Shown: in pieces, positions 39,589 through 49,500 of the stretch
Numbering within the stretch: position 1 is the stretch's first letter
Layout: every line of letters starts with the position of its first letter
Source of the DNA: Fontibacillus phaseoli
Lineage (GTDB): Bacteria > Bacillota > Bacilli > Paenibacillales > Paenibacillaceae
Assembly: GCF_003337355.1 (NCBI RefSeq)
Contig: NZ_QPJW01000020.1
Span: forward strand, 1-51,008
Length of the DNA: 51,008 bases
Direction: 5' to 3'
The notes under the pieces: model-generated
Databases searched by the model: none
Told to the model about the DNA's origin: nothing
What the model saw: only the letters and a program-made list of their open reading frames with translations
Made by a program: the position numbers and the translations under genes

Positions 39589-41118
39589 TTATTTTTTAGA
39601 GGGAAATTTAGGACTTTCCGGTGTGCCGGGTATTAACTCTACATCGGGAACTACTGGGGCATTAGCAGAATCATGGAAGCTGAAAATAGTCTTGATTTTC
39701 TCCCGCTGGGCTTTGGGGCCGAGAATATAGAGTGTATCTCCTTCTTCAATTATAGTGTTGCCGCGGGGAGTGACGATCTGCTCGCCGCGGATGACCGCAG
39801 TGACCAGGACCTCTTTGGGAAGATCCAACTCTTGCAATTCTTTGCCGATGATTTTCATTCCCGCATGGATATGAAGATGGTTGATTTCCGATTTGGTCTT
39901 GCCCAGCGCCACAAGTTCCAGCAGGGAATGAGACTGAGTCCCGCTTTCTCCCGCTAATCCGAGCTTTTCGGCCAGAGGTGAAATGGTAGCCCCCTGGATG
40001 ATGGCCGAGGTGAGGATGACGAAGAAGACCACATTAAAGAACAGGGGTCCGTTGGGGAGCCCGCTCATCAATGGATAGGTTGCGAGTACGATCGGGACGG
40101 CGCCGCGAAGTCCGGCCCAGGAAATTAACGTTTTTTCTTTAAATGAAAATTTTGCGAATAGCAGGCTCACATAAACCCCGATGGGGCGCGCCACCAGCAT
40201 TAGCACCATGGACAAGGCAACCCCCGGAAGCATAATCCCCGGCAATTCGGCCGGAAATACGAGCAGACCGAGCAGGGTAAACATCGTGATCTGCATAATC
40301 CAGCCGAATCCCTTGTTAAATTGCAGGATCGACTGGCGATAGGTCAGATCTGAATTTCCTAACACCAGTGCCATCACATATACCGCTAGCAATCCGCTAC
40401 CGTGGATAACCGCGGTGACGCCGTAAGTCAGAATGGCAAAAGCAACGGCAATAACCGGGTAAAGCCCGGAAGAATCAAAATTAATATTATTGATAACCTT
40501 GACGGCGAGCCACCCGAAAACCAGTCCAAACAGTAGTCCAAGGCCCATTTCCAGAAAAAACGAGAGAATGAGCAACAGCAGATCGTGATCGGAGTGCCCG
40601 ATCCATTCAATTAAAGATACTGTGAGGAAAACCGCCATGGGGTCATTGCTGCCCGACTCGGCCTCCAGCGTGGATGTAATGCGTTCCTTGATATTTTTGC
40701 CGCCAAGAACGGAAAAAACCGCAGCGGCGTCGGTGGAACCGACAATCGCTCCGAAGAGAAGACCCTCCTCCAACGAAACTCCCAAAATGTATACGGCACT
40801 GATGCCAATGACCGCCGTTGTTAGCACGACGCCGAGTGTAGCCAATGATAACGCGCTTGAAATAACCGGTTTGATCGTGTTGTATTTAGTCTGCATTCCG
40901 CCTTCAAAAAGAATAACGATCAAAGCAAAGGTCCCTACCAATTGAGTGATAAAGAAATTGTCAAAATAAATAAATCGGCTGAGCAGCATGCCGACCGCGA
41001 TAAAAAAAACCAGCGCAGGCAATCCGAAGCGGCTGGAGAATTTGGTGGCGAATACGCCGATCAGGAGTAAGCTGGCCAGCAGGATAATGATCGAGTCGGT
41101 GAGTGTTGTTAAGTCCAT
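39589..41118 (-). CDS. CPA1-type cation (K+ or Na+)/proton antiporter with TrkA-C domain
   Basis: 509 aa. About 12-13 membrane helices with the CPA motifs GAIVGSTDAAAVFSVL and LEAESGSNDPMAVFLTV (the ND pair is the ion site) and SWAGLRGAVPIVLATYP. A cytoplasmic TrkA_C domain (about 410-490: MKIIGKELQELDLPKEVLVTAVIRGEQIVTPRG, ILGPKAQREKI) suggests regulation by a nucleotide or ion. The arrangement is that of the NhaP2/CvrA potassium-proton antiporters. Start 41118 has AGGGGGAAAG before it. Single-gene unit with its own terminator; no obvious link to the adjacent electron-transfer operon. Confidence 0.9.
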   Translation of the reverse strand: MDLTTLTDSIIILLASLLLIGVFATKFSSRFGLPALVFFIAVGMLLSRFIYFDNFFITQLVGTFALIVILFEGGMQTKYNTIKPVISSALSLATLGVVLTTAVIGISAVYILGVSLEEGLLFGAIVGSTDAAAVFSVLGGKNIKERITSTLEAESGSNDPMAVFLTVSLIEWIGHSDHDLLLLILSFFLEMGLGLLFGLVFGWLAVKVINNINFDSSGLYPVIAVAFAILTYGVTAVIHGSGLLAVYVMALVLGNSDLTYRQSILQFNKGFGWIMQITMFTLLGLLVFPAELPGIMLPGVALSMVLMLVARPIGVYVSLLFAKFSFKEKTLISWAGLRGAVPIVLATYPLMSGLPNGPLFFNVVFFVILTSAIIQGATISPLAEKLGLAGESGTQSHSLLELVALGKTKSEINHLHIHAGMKIIGKELQELDLPKEVLVTAVIRGEQIVTPRGNTIIEEGDTLYILGPKAQREKIKTIFSFHDSANAPVVPDVELIPGTPESPKFPSKK

Positions 41119-41256
41119 AGCTTTCCCCCTATTCAAATTTTATTCTTATGAATTATTATACAAATTATTGGAGCTTGCCAACAAATCGAGGACTGTAAAA
41201 TTTTCCTGATTCTGCCGATAATGAAGTAAGGTGCGGTTTGTTCTACAAAACGCGAG

Positions 41257-42777
41257 ATGGAAGGAATGACTATTCCCTTGACGGTATACAAGACATTTAT
41301 TTCTCGCTTGAAGCTAAATTATGCAGCGGGGACGCTGCTTGCGGTTATCGCGCTAGGGAGCCTGATGATCTTCGCTCCGCTGGATCTTCCCAGGGAACAA
41401 TACGTATGGCTTATCGGTGTGCTCGTTCTGTCGCTTTGCATAATGTTTACGCTGGAATGGATCGTTTTTTCATTACAGATCCGGCCGATCAGAAATTGCT
41501 TCTTGGCCGAGGTCGACAATTTCTCTACCCTGCAGAATGTATACATAAGGACGCATAGATTACCCGCTTTGGCCGTAAAGCGCATCCTGGGCCCGCATTT
41601 ATTCGGTTTGCTGCTGCCTGCGACGATTCTGTCTATATGGCTCATTTATATTGGGAAATTGTCCATTCCCTACTATTATGTACTGCTTGCTTCCTTGGGA
41701 GTGGTATTGGTTGCAGGCATGCACGCCTTGATCGAATTTTATATGACCTCCTGCACCATCCGGCCCATTCTGCTCGAACTGAGCGGCTGGTCACTGCGTC
41801 TGTTCGGTAAAGAATTGACCCTTGGAGGAAGGGTTTTGATTTCGATCCGCCGCAAGCTGAAATGGAGTTTTTTTCTGATCGGGGCTTTCCCGCTTTTGCT
41901 CTACAGCTTGGCCGTTCAGTTTAGAATGGACGATTGGAGCGCCGCCGGTACTTGGCAGTGGGCCGTCTTAATCCTTCTGATAGGTTTAGGTTTTTCCTTT
42001 ATCGGCTCATGGCTGCTTACCCGGGAAACCGTACTGCCGATCCAGCATCTTTACGAAAAGATGGCCGAAGTAAAAGTAGGTTATCTGCGAAATGGTGCCA
42101 GCGATTTATTCTCCGATGAATTTTCGCGGCTGGTTTCGGGATTCAATCACATGCTTCGCGGCATTAAAATACAGGCGGAGCGTAACAATCAACTGCTGGA
42201 GAGTTATTTCGCAACGTTAGCGGCGGCGTTGGACGCCCGTGATCCTTATACGGCTGGTCATTCTTTGAGGGTAGCGGAATATGCGGTCGGCATAGGCTTG
42301 CTGGCCAAGCTTCCGGAAGAGGAGATCCATGATTTGAGAAAATCGGCGCTTCTGCATGATATCGGCAAGATCGGAATCCGGGATGCGGTATTGCTAAAAG
42401 AAGGCCGTCTGACCGAAGAGGAATGGGAGCAGATCAAACAACATCCGGTGCTCGGCGAGGCCATTCTGAAACAGATTGAACCGGCTGATGCCATGGCCCC
42501 TTTCTTGCCGGGCGTGCGGTCTCATCACGAACGCTATGACGGAAAAGGATATCCGGACGGATTGCAGGGCGAAGATATTCCGCTGTTCGGACGGATTATC
42601 GCTGTGGCGGACGCCTTTGACGCCATGACTTCGGACCGGCCATACCGGAAGGGGCTGGATGAGCAACAGGCGATATCGATTTTGGAGGAAGGGCGAGGAA
42701 CCCAGTGGGATCCTCATATTGCGCAGTTATTTGTTGATTCTTATTGGGAAAATAGAGAAAAAAAACAAGCTCCGTAA
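41257..42777 (+). CDS. Membrane protein with HAMP-like and HD-GYP domains
   Basis: 506 aa. Roughly six hydrophobic segments in the first 260 residues (VLLASLGVVLVAGMHALIEF, WAVLILLIGLGFSFIGSWLL and others), a HAMP-like linker (ETVLPIQHLYEKMAEVKVG), then an HD-GYP domain from about residue 315. The domain carries DPYTAGHSLRVAEYA, the HD pair in LLHDIGKIGI, HHERYDGKGYPDGL and DRPYRKGL. Proteins of this type degrade cyclic di-nucleotides, most often cyclic di-GMP; the full metal-binding set appears present. The input signal sensed by the membrane part is unknown. The ribosome site before ATG 41257 is weak. The stop codon lies inside the terminator loop. Confidence 0.88.
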   Translation: MEGMTIPLTVYKTFISRLKLNYAAGTLLAVIALGSLMIFAPLDLPREQYVWLIGVLVLSLCIMFTLEWIVFSLQIRPIRNCFLAEVDNFSTLQNVYIRTHRLPALAVKRILGPHLFGLLLPATILSIWLIYIGKLSIPYYYVLLASLGVVLVAGMHALIEFYMTSCTIRPILLELSGWSLRLFGKELTLGGRVLISIRRKLKWSFFLIGAFPLLLYSLAVQFRMDDWSAAGTWQWAVLILLIGLGFSFIGSWLLTRETVLPIQHLYEKMAEVKVGYLRNGASDLFSDEFSRLVSGFNHMLRGIKIQAERNNQLLESYFATLAAALDARDPYTAGHSLRVAEYAVGIGLLAKLPEEEIHDLRKSALLHDIGKIGIRDAVLLKEGRLTEEEWEQIKQHPVLGEAILKQIEPADAMAPFLPGVRSHHERYDGKGYPDGLQGEDIPLFGRIIAVADAFDAMTSDRPYRKGLDEQQAISILEEGRGTQWDPHIAQLFVDSYWENREKKQAP

Positions 42778-42794
42778 TCTTACGGGGCTTGTTT
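42765..42794 (+). terminator. Terminator of the HD-GYP gene
   Basis: ACAAGCTCCGTA/TACGGGGCTTGT stem with TAATCT-type loop carrying the stop codon, then TTTTG. The following 175 bp to the CsbD gene contain no other recognised signal. Confidence 0.85.
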
Positions 42795-42968
42795 TGTTAA
42801 TCGGAGCTTTCCATACGCCGGCACATAATCTAAGGGAAGTACGATCCCCCAGTCGGACGGCTTGCGGTTCAAATCAGGCGCCGAAGGGTATTTACAACTT
42901 ATACGGAAAAGTTTTTGCTGCTCAAACAGCCTTTGAGATAATTTTGTGAAAAAAGGAGTTGGCCAGAG

Positions 42969-43169
42969 ATGGATCACAACGTATTTAAAGGAAAATGGAA
43001 CCAGGTTAAAGGGGAAGCGAAGAAGCAATGGGGCAAGTTAACGGACGACGATTTGGACGTCATCGATGGTGAAAAGGACAAATTGGTAGGCAAGCTGCAG
43101 GAACGTTACGGACACACCAAGGATGCCGCTGAGCGTGAGTATAATGATTGGGCCCGTAGCCGCGAATAA
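42969..43169 (+). CDS. CsbD-family small stress protein
   Basis: 66 aa, highly charged, no membrane segment. The family pattern is clear: FKGKWNQVKGEAKKQWGKLTDDDLDVIDG followed by KDKLVGKLQERYG and a charged end. CsbD proteins are induced by general stress in Bacillus and related bacteria; biochemical function is not known. AAAAAAGGAG precedes the ATG. No convincing sigma-B promoter was found upstream. Confidence 0.92.
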   Translation: MDHNVFKGKWNQVKGEAKKQWGKLTDDDLDVIDGEKDKLVGKLQERYGHTKDAAEREYNDWARSRE

Positions 43170-43210
43170 CCAACATCTTCTTGTCTTAACACAATGGAGG
43201 CGGAAGCGAC

Positions 43211-43480
43211 ATGTATGTTTCCCGCATAGTAACCGGAAGGATCATCGAAATGCGGGGAGATAGTGTGGTAACGGTCCAAGGAGATACGGTTGCCACCTAC
43301 AATCTCCGCTACTACACGCTCAGGGACCCGGAACTTGAACTTGAGTTCCTTGCGGAAACCGAGCTCAGTCCCGAACCGGGGAGATTCGTGAACCGTTGGA
43401 AACACTGGAGGCAGAGAAATAGTGGCATTGCGGATCTTCCTTGGTCGTTATTTTGGAAAAAAGACGCGAATCGCATCTGA
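43211..43480 (+). CDS. Hypothetical protein, 89 aa
   Basis: Not recognised. TGGAGGCGG lies 6-7 nt before the ATG and a terminator overlaps its end, supporting a real gene. The N-terminal half (VSRIVTGRIIEMRGDSVVTVQGDTVATYNLRYYTL) reads as a small beta-barrel-like stretch; the C-terminal half is basic and Trp-rich (NRWKHWRQRN, LPWSLFWKKD). It begins 41 bp after the CsbD gene in the same direction, so it may share its transcript and stress regulation. Confidence 0.7.
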   Translation: MYVSRIVTGRIIEMRGDSVVTVQGDTVATYNLRYYTLRDPELELEFLAETELSPEPGRFVNRWKHWRQRNSGIADLPWSLFWKKDANRI

Positions 43481-43495
43481 TTTGCGTCTTTTTTT
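43461..43495 (+). terminator. Terminator after the 89-aa gene
   Basis: AAGACGC/GCGTCTT stem with AAT/ATT inner pairing, followed by seven T residues. Confidence 0.85.
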
Positions 43496-43607
43496 GCGAA
43501 AAAATGAAATTTCCCAAAAAAATGCAAATCGGCTCATTTTCGGGAACTCCGCTTGTGTTAGAATGAGAATAGACTAGGAAGCATGACTGACCTACGGGAG
43601 TGAGCAT

Positions 43608-45074
43608 ATGGGCTTTGGCAAGATGTTTTTGCTCAATTTGGGATTGTTGATCACCGTTGCCTATTTGGCCAATGTAATATATAAATATGCTTTTACCAAA
43701 ATATCTTTCAGAATGAACTATATTTTATCGGTAGTTCTGTTCATTTTCGCCGGATGGATCTGCATGAAGTTCGGATTTCAGTTAAGCGACAACGTTATTT
43801 TTGATCTGCGAATCGTGCCTCTGATTATCGCATCGGCCGTTTATGCCCAGCCGTTCACGCTCTTGATCATCGGGGTTGGCATCGGTCTGGCAAGATTGAC
43901 CCTTGGCGTGAATGATGCCGCTATTGCCGGACTAATCAATTTATCGATATTGGGAGTCGTATGCGCCGGTCTGAATATCTGGATGAGACGAAGCAAATAC
44001 CGGCTTGCGGTAAAAGGGCTTATAACGATTGCTATTGTGAATGTAATTAACACGATTAACATCTCGGTGTTCGGGGTGATTCCGGTAAAAACATACATGC
44101 TGGAGATCATGCCGATCACGCTGCCGCTGACCTTGGTGCTTAGCGCGGCGTTTGCGCTGATTCTGTGGGACTTCCAGCTCGAACGGAGACAGACGCTGGA
44201 GCTTAAACATGCCAATGAATTGCTGCGGAAGCAGACGGAGGAACTTCGAACGGCAAAAATCGTGCTGGAAGAGCGGGCCAGGCAGCTTGCTCAGGCATCG
44301 CAGTATAAGTCGGAATTTTTGGCAAATATGTCGCATGAGTTAAGGACGCCGTTAAACAGCATCATCAATCTGGCTCAGATCATATCGGAAAACGAGTCCG
44401 GGGACGGAGAAGAAGCCGATGAGGATACGCCGAATTACGGGATGATCATTTATAAGTCGGGACAAGATCTGCTTGGGTTAATCAATGACGTTTTGGATTT
44501 CTCCAAGGTTGAAGCGGGTAAGCTGGAAGTCATCCAGGAAGAGGTCGTCATTGCGGAAATGGCGCAAATAATGGAAATGCATTTTGAGCACGCGGCAAAC
44601 CAGAAAGAAATCAATTTTGAAATCCGGATTGAGAGCGGGTTGCCATGCACGATTCTTTCCGATGCCCAGCGGATCGGACAAATCTTGCGTAATTTGTTGT
44701 CCAATGCGTTTAAGTTTACTCACCGCGGACAAATCAAGCTGGAAATCCGGAAAGCGGGGTTTGAGGATATGCAGCGGGGAGAATGGATTATCTTTGCCGT
44801 GACGGACACCGGAATCGGGATACCCGAGGATAAGCACACGACGATTTTTGAGGCTTTCCGTCAGGCCGATGGCTCCATCAGCCGGAAATACGGGGGGACG
44901 GGTCTTGGACTGCCGATCAGCAGAGACCTGGCCCGCTTGCTTGGCGGCTTCATCCGGCTTCAGAGCAAGGAGGGGCTGGGGAGTACCTTCTCTTTGTATT
45001 TGCCGTTGACTCCGGATCTAAGAGGGAATGAACCGCCGGCGCCGGTCCGGGAAAAAGCGATGCGGTTGCTTTAG
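43608..45074 (+). CDS. Sensor histidine kinase with 5TMR-LYT membrane sensor
   Basis: 488 aa. Five to six membrane helices in the first 200 residues, of the LytS-like 5TM type: the segment RIVPLIIASAVYAQPFTLLIIGVGIGLARLTLG carries its usual P-L-I-x-G motif region. A coiled coil (about 200-235) leads to HisKA with phospho-acceptor H243 in MSHELRTPLNS, then HATPase_c with N box LRNLLSNAFKFT, G1 DTGIGIPED, F box FEAFRQAD and G2 GGTGLGLPIS. All catalytic parts are present. No response regulator gene is adjacent, so it is an orphan kinase. GGGAGTGAG precedes the ATG. Confidence 0.9.
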   Translation: MGFGKMFLLNLGLLITVAYLANVIYKYAFTKISFRMNYILSVVLFIFAGWICMKFGFQLSDNVIFDLRIVPLIIASAVYAQPFTLLIIGVGIGLARLTLGVNDAAIAGLINLSILGVVCAGLNIWMRRSKYRLAVKGLITIAIVNVINTINISVFGVIPVKTYMLEIMPITLPLTLVLSAAFALILWDFQLERRQTLELKHANELLRKQTEELRTAKIVLEERARQLAQASQYKSEFLANMSHELRTPLNSIINLAQIISENESGDGEEADEDTPNYGMIIYKSGQDLLGLINDVLDFSKVEAGKLEVIQEEVVIAEMAQIMEMHFEHAANQKEINFEIRIESGLPCTILSDAQRIGQILRNLLSNAFKFTHRGQIKLEIRKAGFEDMQRGEWIIFAVTDTGIGIPEDKHTTIFEAFRQADGSISRKYGGTGLGLPISRDLARLLGGFIRLQSKEGLGSTFSLYLPLTPDLRGNEPPAPVREKAMRLL

Positions 45075-45126
45075 GCGGGCGTTACTAGCTACAATATAAA
45101 GAAACTCTAAAAAACGAGGGATAGCG

Positions 45127-45504
45127 ATGACGAAACAAGTTATATCTACAACGGCTGCACCGGGTGCAATCGGACCTTATTCACAGGCCGTACAAGTCGG
45201 CGAGCATGTATTTACTTCCGGACAGCTTGGCCTCATTCCCGAAACCGGGGAACTGGCCAAAGGAATACAGGAGCAGACGACTCAAGCGCTGCGCAATGTG
45301 AGTGCCATCCTGGAAGCGGCAGGAACCGGGCTGGACAAAGTCGTAAAAACCACGGTGTTTCTGCAGGATATGAACGATTTTGCCAAAGTGAATGAAATTT
45401 ACGGCAGCTTTTTTGCCGAACCTTATCCGGCTCGCAGCGCGGTGCAGGTGGCCCGTTTGCCCAAGGACGGCCTGGTGGAGATTGAAGTTATCGCTTTGAA
45501 GTAG
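45127..45504 (+). CDS. ridA: RidA family reactive-intermediate deaminase
   Basis: 125 aa, normal length. Family motifs GPYSQAVQVGEHVFTSGQLG, the conserved Arg in YPARSAVQVARLPKDGLVEIEVIA, and the substrate-contacting residues all fit RidA/YjgF. It hydrolyses 2-aminoacrylate and related enamines formed by PLP enzymes, protecting the cell from damage. AACGAGGG precedes the ATG. Single-gene unit ended by a long hairpin. Confidence 0.92.
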   Translation: MTKQVISTTAAPGAIGPYSQAVQVGEHVFTSGQLGLIPETGELAKGIQEQTTQALRNVSAILEAAGTGLDKVVKTTVFLQDMNDFAKVNEIYGSFFAEPYPARSAVQVARLPKDGLVEIEVIALK

Positions 45505-45533
45505 TGCGGGAACCGAACTTGAAACTCACCCCG

Positions 45534-45584
45534 AAAAACAAAAATGGAGTGCAAACGTTACGGTTTGTACTCCATTTTTGTTTT
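45534..45584. terminator. Long bidirectional terminator
   Basis: AAAACAAAAATGGAGTGCAA pairs almost perfectly (one G-T) with TTGTACTCCATTTTTGTTTT. T-runs occur on both strands; it serves the ridA gene and the convergent membrane-protein gene. Confidence 0.85.
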
Positions 45585-45630
45585 AAGACCCAAGGTATAT
45601 ATAAATACATTAAAGCTTTTATAAGTTCGG

Positions 45631-46386
45631 CTAATCCCGGTCTCTCGCACTGATAAAAAGCAGGCCGAGGGCAAATACCAGCAGGATGGCCGCGGCTAAA
45701 CCCGCGGTAAAAAATAACCCCTGTTCCTCGCGATGCTTGAATGCAATGGCGGCATATCCCCAAGCCACGGGGAGCGGATGGGCGCCGTCCCGCGTCACGC
45801 TACCGATGAGAATAACGGCGAGTGTGCCGATGAAGAGTAACGTAATAGCCATTGCGGGTTTCGGAAGATTGATCGAAAGACCGGAGTGCTCTATAACGAC
45901 TTGCAGGTTAACCAGGGTGGCGATGCAGGTCCAGCCTGAATATAAACTGAACGGCAACCGGAGAAACCAGGTTTCTCCCCGGGTCGGGTGTTCAATTTTG
46001 CGTGTAAGGCGGTATGTTGCGGCAACCGTGATTAGCAGCAATACCATTGCAATAAATGACAGGATAAGATATTCATAATGCCAAAGCACCAGCCAGCCCA
46101 TATTAAACAGACAGGACAGGATAAACCAAAGCGTGAAGGACTTCATCCAACGTTCTCCGTTGTCTCTTTGGCGGAAGAGATAGACTATGCAGCATCCGAT
46201 CAGAACATAAATGACATTCCAAATCAAAAAGGCGTAACCGGCGGGAGTCAGCAGGGAAAAGTAACGCTGTGACAGTTCTCCCGTGTCGGCCCTGCCCAAA
46301 GGGAGTGTTTCCGCAACAATATTCATGGCTATAACGGCCAGAAAGAACAGACAGTTCAACCATTGTAAAGCTCTAGTTTTGAACAT
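45631..46386 (-). CDS. TspO/MBR-like tryptophan-rich membrane protein
   Basis: 251 aa with seven predicted helices. The central part has the tryptophan-rich TspO-like pattern: FLIWNVIYVLIGCCIVYLF, FNMGWLVLWHYEYLILSFIAMV, FLRLPFSLYSGWTCIATLVN. TspO proteins bind porphyrins or related ligands and modulate stress responses. This one is longer than the 160-aa TspO core, with two extra C-terminal helices as in the Gram-positive subgroup. It is an isolated gene; function is uncertain. The 209-bp gap to the helicase gene shows no recognised feature. Confidence 0.72.
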   Translation of the reverse strand: MFKTRALQWLNCLFFLAVIAMNIVAETLPLGRADTGELSQRYFSLLTPAGYAFLIWNVIYVLIGCCIVYLFRQRDNGERWMKSFTLWFILSCLFNMGWLVLWHYEYLILSFIAMVLLLITVAATYRLTRKIEHPTRGETWFLRLPFSLYSGWTCIATLVNLQVVIEHSGLSINLPKPAMAITLLFIGTLAVILIGSVTRDGAHPLPVAWGYAAIAFKHREEQGLFFTAGLAAAILLVFALGLLFISARDRD

Positions 46387-46595
46387 GGAAGTTATCTCCT
46401 CCGAACAGTTATAAGACGGTTGTTCGCGTTTACTATATGAATATACCCATTATTGAAGAAAAAATTTCCACACGGCGGAAAAAGAGCCGACTAGAAATGA
46501 GTTGCGGTTTTATATAGGGGCGGTTTCGTATAAGATAGAATTAATGTGTTTTTTTCGGCCGATGGCCAAGAATCAGGAAATGACGGGAGATCACC

Positions 46596-49500
46596 ATGAA
46601 TCAACGCCTTTATGGAATTTGGCTCGGAGATGTGATGTTTTGTTTCTCCGGTGAAATATCTGAAACCAAAGTGGACGCATGGACGGCGGCGGTTCGGCCG
46701 CTTGAACCATCGACTGGAGTTCGCCCGTTTCAGCATGCCGCGCTGCGGCTTGCCGAAGTCAGGTATCCGGTTTCCCCGGTGCGTAGAATGGCGGGAAGCG
46801 GTGAGCGCAAGGGATTGCTCGGAAGAACGCTCGAGGGTCTTGCTTTGCCGGTTAAAGAAACCTGGGCGCTATTGTTGGATTGGGATGAAAGTTATTATCT
46901 AACCCGTGACATACAGCCAGGCCCTGAGCTGGGATATTGGAGTACAGCGGCCCGGTTCGCCCTGGATTTGTTGCTGAGGGGTAAAATTGTGCCGGGGATG
47001 AAAAAGGGATCGGGAATCCATGGGCGGCGGCGCGGTTCGCAGGCATCCATTGGCGCGGTATGGGGACCGCTTCTGGATGAGACAAACGATGAAGAACGGT
47101 TTCGCCAACTGGCAGCTTCCATGCCGCCTTTAGCCTTGGCCGCAGTGCAGCCTTTGGCGGGTTTGGACAACGGTTCTCTTGCGGATCGCGGCCTTTCCTT
47201 ACTGCACTCTTTTTTGACCGCGATGATAGATTTTGAGGTCCGCAAGGCGGTAGGCGAGCTGGGACGGAAGCTGAACCCGGTGCGTGCCGATTATCGCAGA
47301 GGTTACTCTCCGTTATCCGAGCTGTGGTGGAATAGCTTGCTTAACGCAGGAACACCACCGGAAATTCAAGGCAGTACGGCAGAGATTGAACAGTTGGCGG
47401 AGGAGATCGCGGCTGCCGGAGGGGAACGGCCGCACGTGTCTGATGAAGTTACGGAAGGGAGAGAATCCGGTTCGCTGCGGCTGTGTCTGAGAATCGAACC
47501 GTTGAAGGAAACAGACGGTCAGGTACGGGAAAATAATCTCATGTGGCGGTTGTCCTTATGGGGCGAAGGTGCCGAAGATCCCTCCGTTCTGCTCCCGGCG
47601 GGATTGATCTGGAGCTACCCAGGTATGGATATGGATATTCGCGGGCGCAAGTATCGGAATGTACGCCAAAGTCTGTTGCTTCGCCTGAAGAAAGCGGCGG
47701 AATTATCGGCCGAGATTGCTTCCATGATGGAAACGGCACGGCCTGAAGAGGTGAACCTTTGCCCGGAAGAAATGTATGAATTCCTCAGCCGATCCGTGGT
47801 TATGCTCCGTAAACACGGAGTGACCGTGCAGATGCCTTCCCGTTGGACGCGCGGAGGCCGGCGTTCGGCCGGCGTCAAAATCAAAGCGTCAGGCTGGGAG
47901 GAGCCGCACGGGGATGCAGCGACGGAAGCGGGACTGGGCGTTCAGCAACTGGTGGCCTTTGATGCTGCGGCGGTCCTGAACGGGGAAGAAGTGAGCCTGG
48001 AGGAGTTGGCTCGCCTGGCAGCTTCCAAATCGCCGCTGGTCTTTTTCCGCGGAGAGTGGATCGAGATTGATGCCAAAGAGCTTCGCCAGGTATTGAAATT
48101 TATGAAGCGGCAAGAGAACGGCACGATGACGTTCCGCGAGCTGATGTATTTGGCGTCCGGAGCCGATCAGGATAACCGATTCGACGGATTGCTTGTGGAA
48201 CGCGTGGAAACGGAAGGGATGCTGGCCGTTTTGCTGGCCGGAGAAAATCTGCGGGGTACTTTATCGCGGCGCGTGCCCAAGTCGCTGAACGGAACGCTTC
48301 GCCCGTACCAGGAAAGAGGATTTCAATGGCTTTCGTCCATGCGGCAACTTGGCTTTGGAGCGTTGCTTGCGGATGATATGGGGCTCGGCAAGACGGTGCA
48401 GGTCATTACGGAGCTGCTGGACGGACTTGAAGTATCTCCGGGTACGAACCTGATCGTTTGTCCCACCTCGCTTCTCGGCAATTGGCAGCGTGAGTTGGAC
48501 CGGTTTGCTCCTGAAATGCAACTGTACGTCCATCATGGGGGCGACCGTCTGCATGGGGAACGGCTTATTCAGGAGTGCCGGAAGAGAGATGTGGTACTGA
48601 CAACGTATCAACTGGCCGGACGGGACGGAAAAGAGCTCCGCGATCTGGAATGGAAAACCATCGTGCTTGATGAGGCGCAGTATATAAAGAATTTCGGCAC
48701 GAAACAGGCCCAAAGCGTGATGAAGCTGAGCGCGCCCCAGCGGATCGCGATGACGGGCACGCCGGTGGAGAACCGGCTGAGCGAACTGTGGTCGATTTTT
48801 CAGTTTTTAAACCCCGGTTATTTGGGTACCAGCGCTTCATTTCGCTCCAGGTATACCGGGTCCGGAGAGAGTCAGAACGCTGAACTCGGCAGACTGCGGA
48901 AGCTGGTTGCCCCGTTTCTTCTCCGGCGTTTAAAGAGCGACCCGGATATCCGCAAAGATTTGCCGGAAAAAATCGAGATCAAGTCGTACTGTACGCTGAC
49001 TGCCCAGCAGGCCAGAATGTATGAGACGGTAACGGCGGATTTGATGTCGAGAATCGGGCAAAGCGGTGGTATCGCCCGCAAGGGTCTGGTATTGTCTTCG
49101 CTTACGCGGCTTAAGCAGATTTGCGACCACCCGCAGTTGGCGGGCGGAAGGGCTGTGTCCGGTGCAGAGGCCGGAATGGAACGTTCGGGGAAGATGGAAC
49201 GGCTGACGGATCTGCTGGATCTCATTATGGATAACGGGGAAGCCGCGCTTATTTTTACGCAGTATGTACAAATGGGGGAGATACTTCGTGAGCAGCTTGC
49301 CCGGCGTTACGGGGCAGCTCCGTTTTTTCTGCACGGCGGCGTTGTAAAACAGGATCGTGACGAGATGGTCACGGCCTTTCAGGAAGGCTCGGGAGCCCCT
49401 GTGTTCGTCCTTTCGCTCAAAGCGGGCGGCGTGGGGCTGAACCTGACGCGGGCGAACCACGTCATTCATTACGACCGGTGGTGGAATCCGGCGGTTGAGA

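Noticed and set aside
41238..41558. Plus-strand 106-codon frame starting before the HD-GYP gene
   Set aside because: It is out of frame with the conserved membrane segments and lacks a ribosome site.
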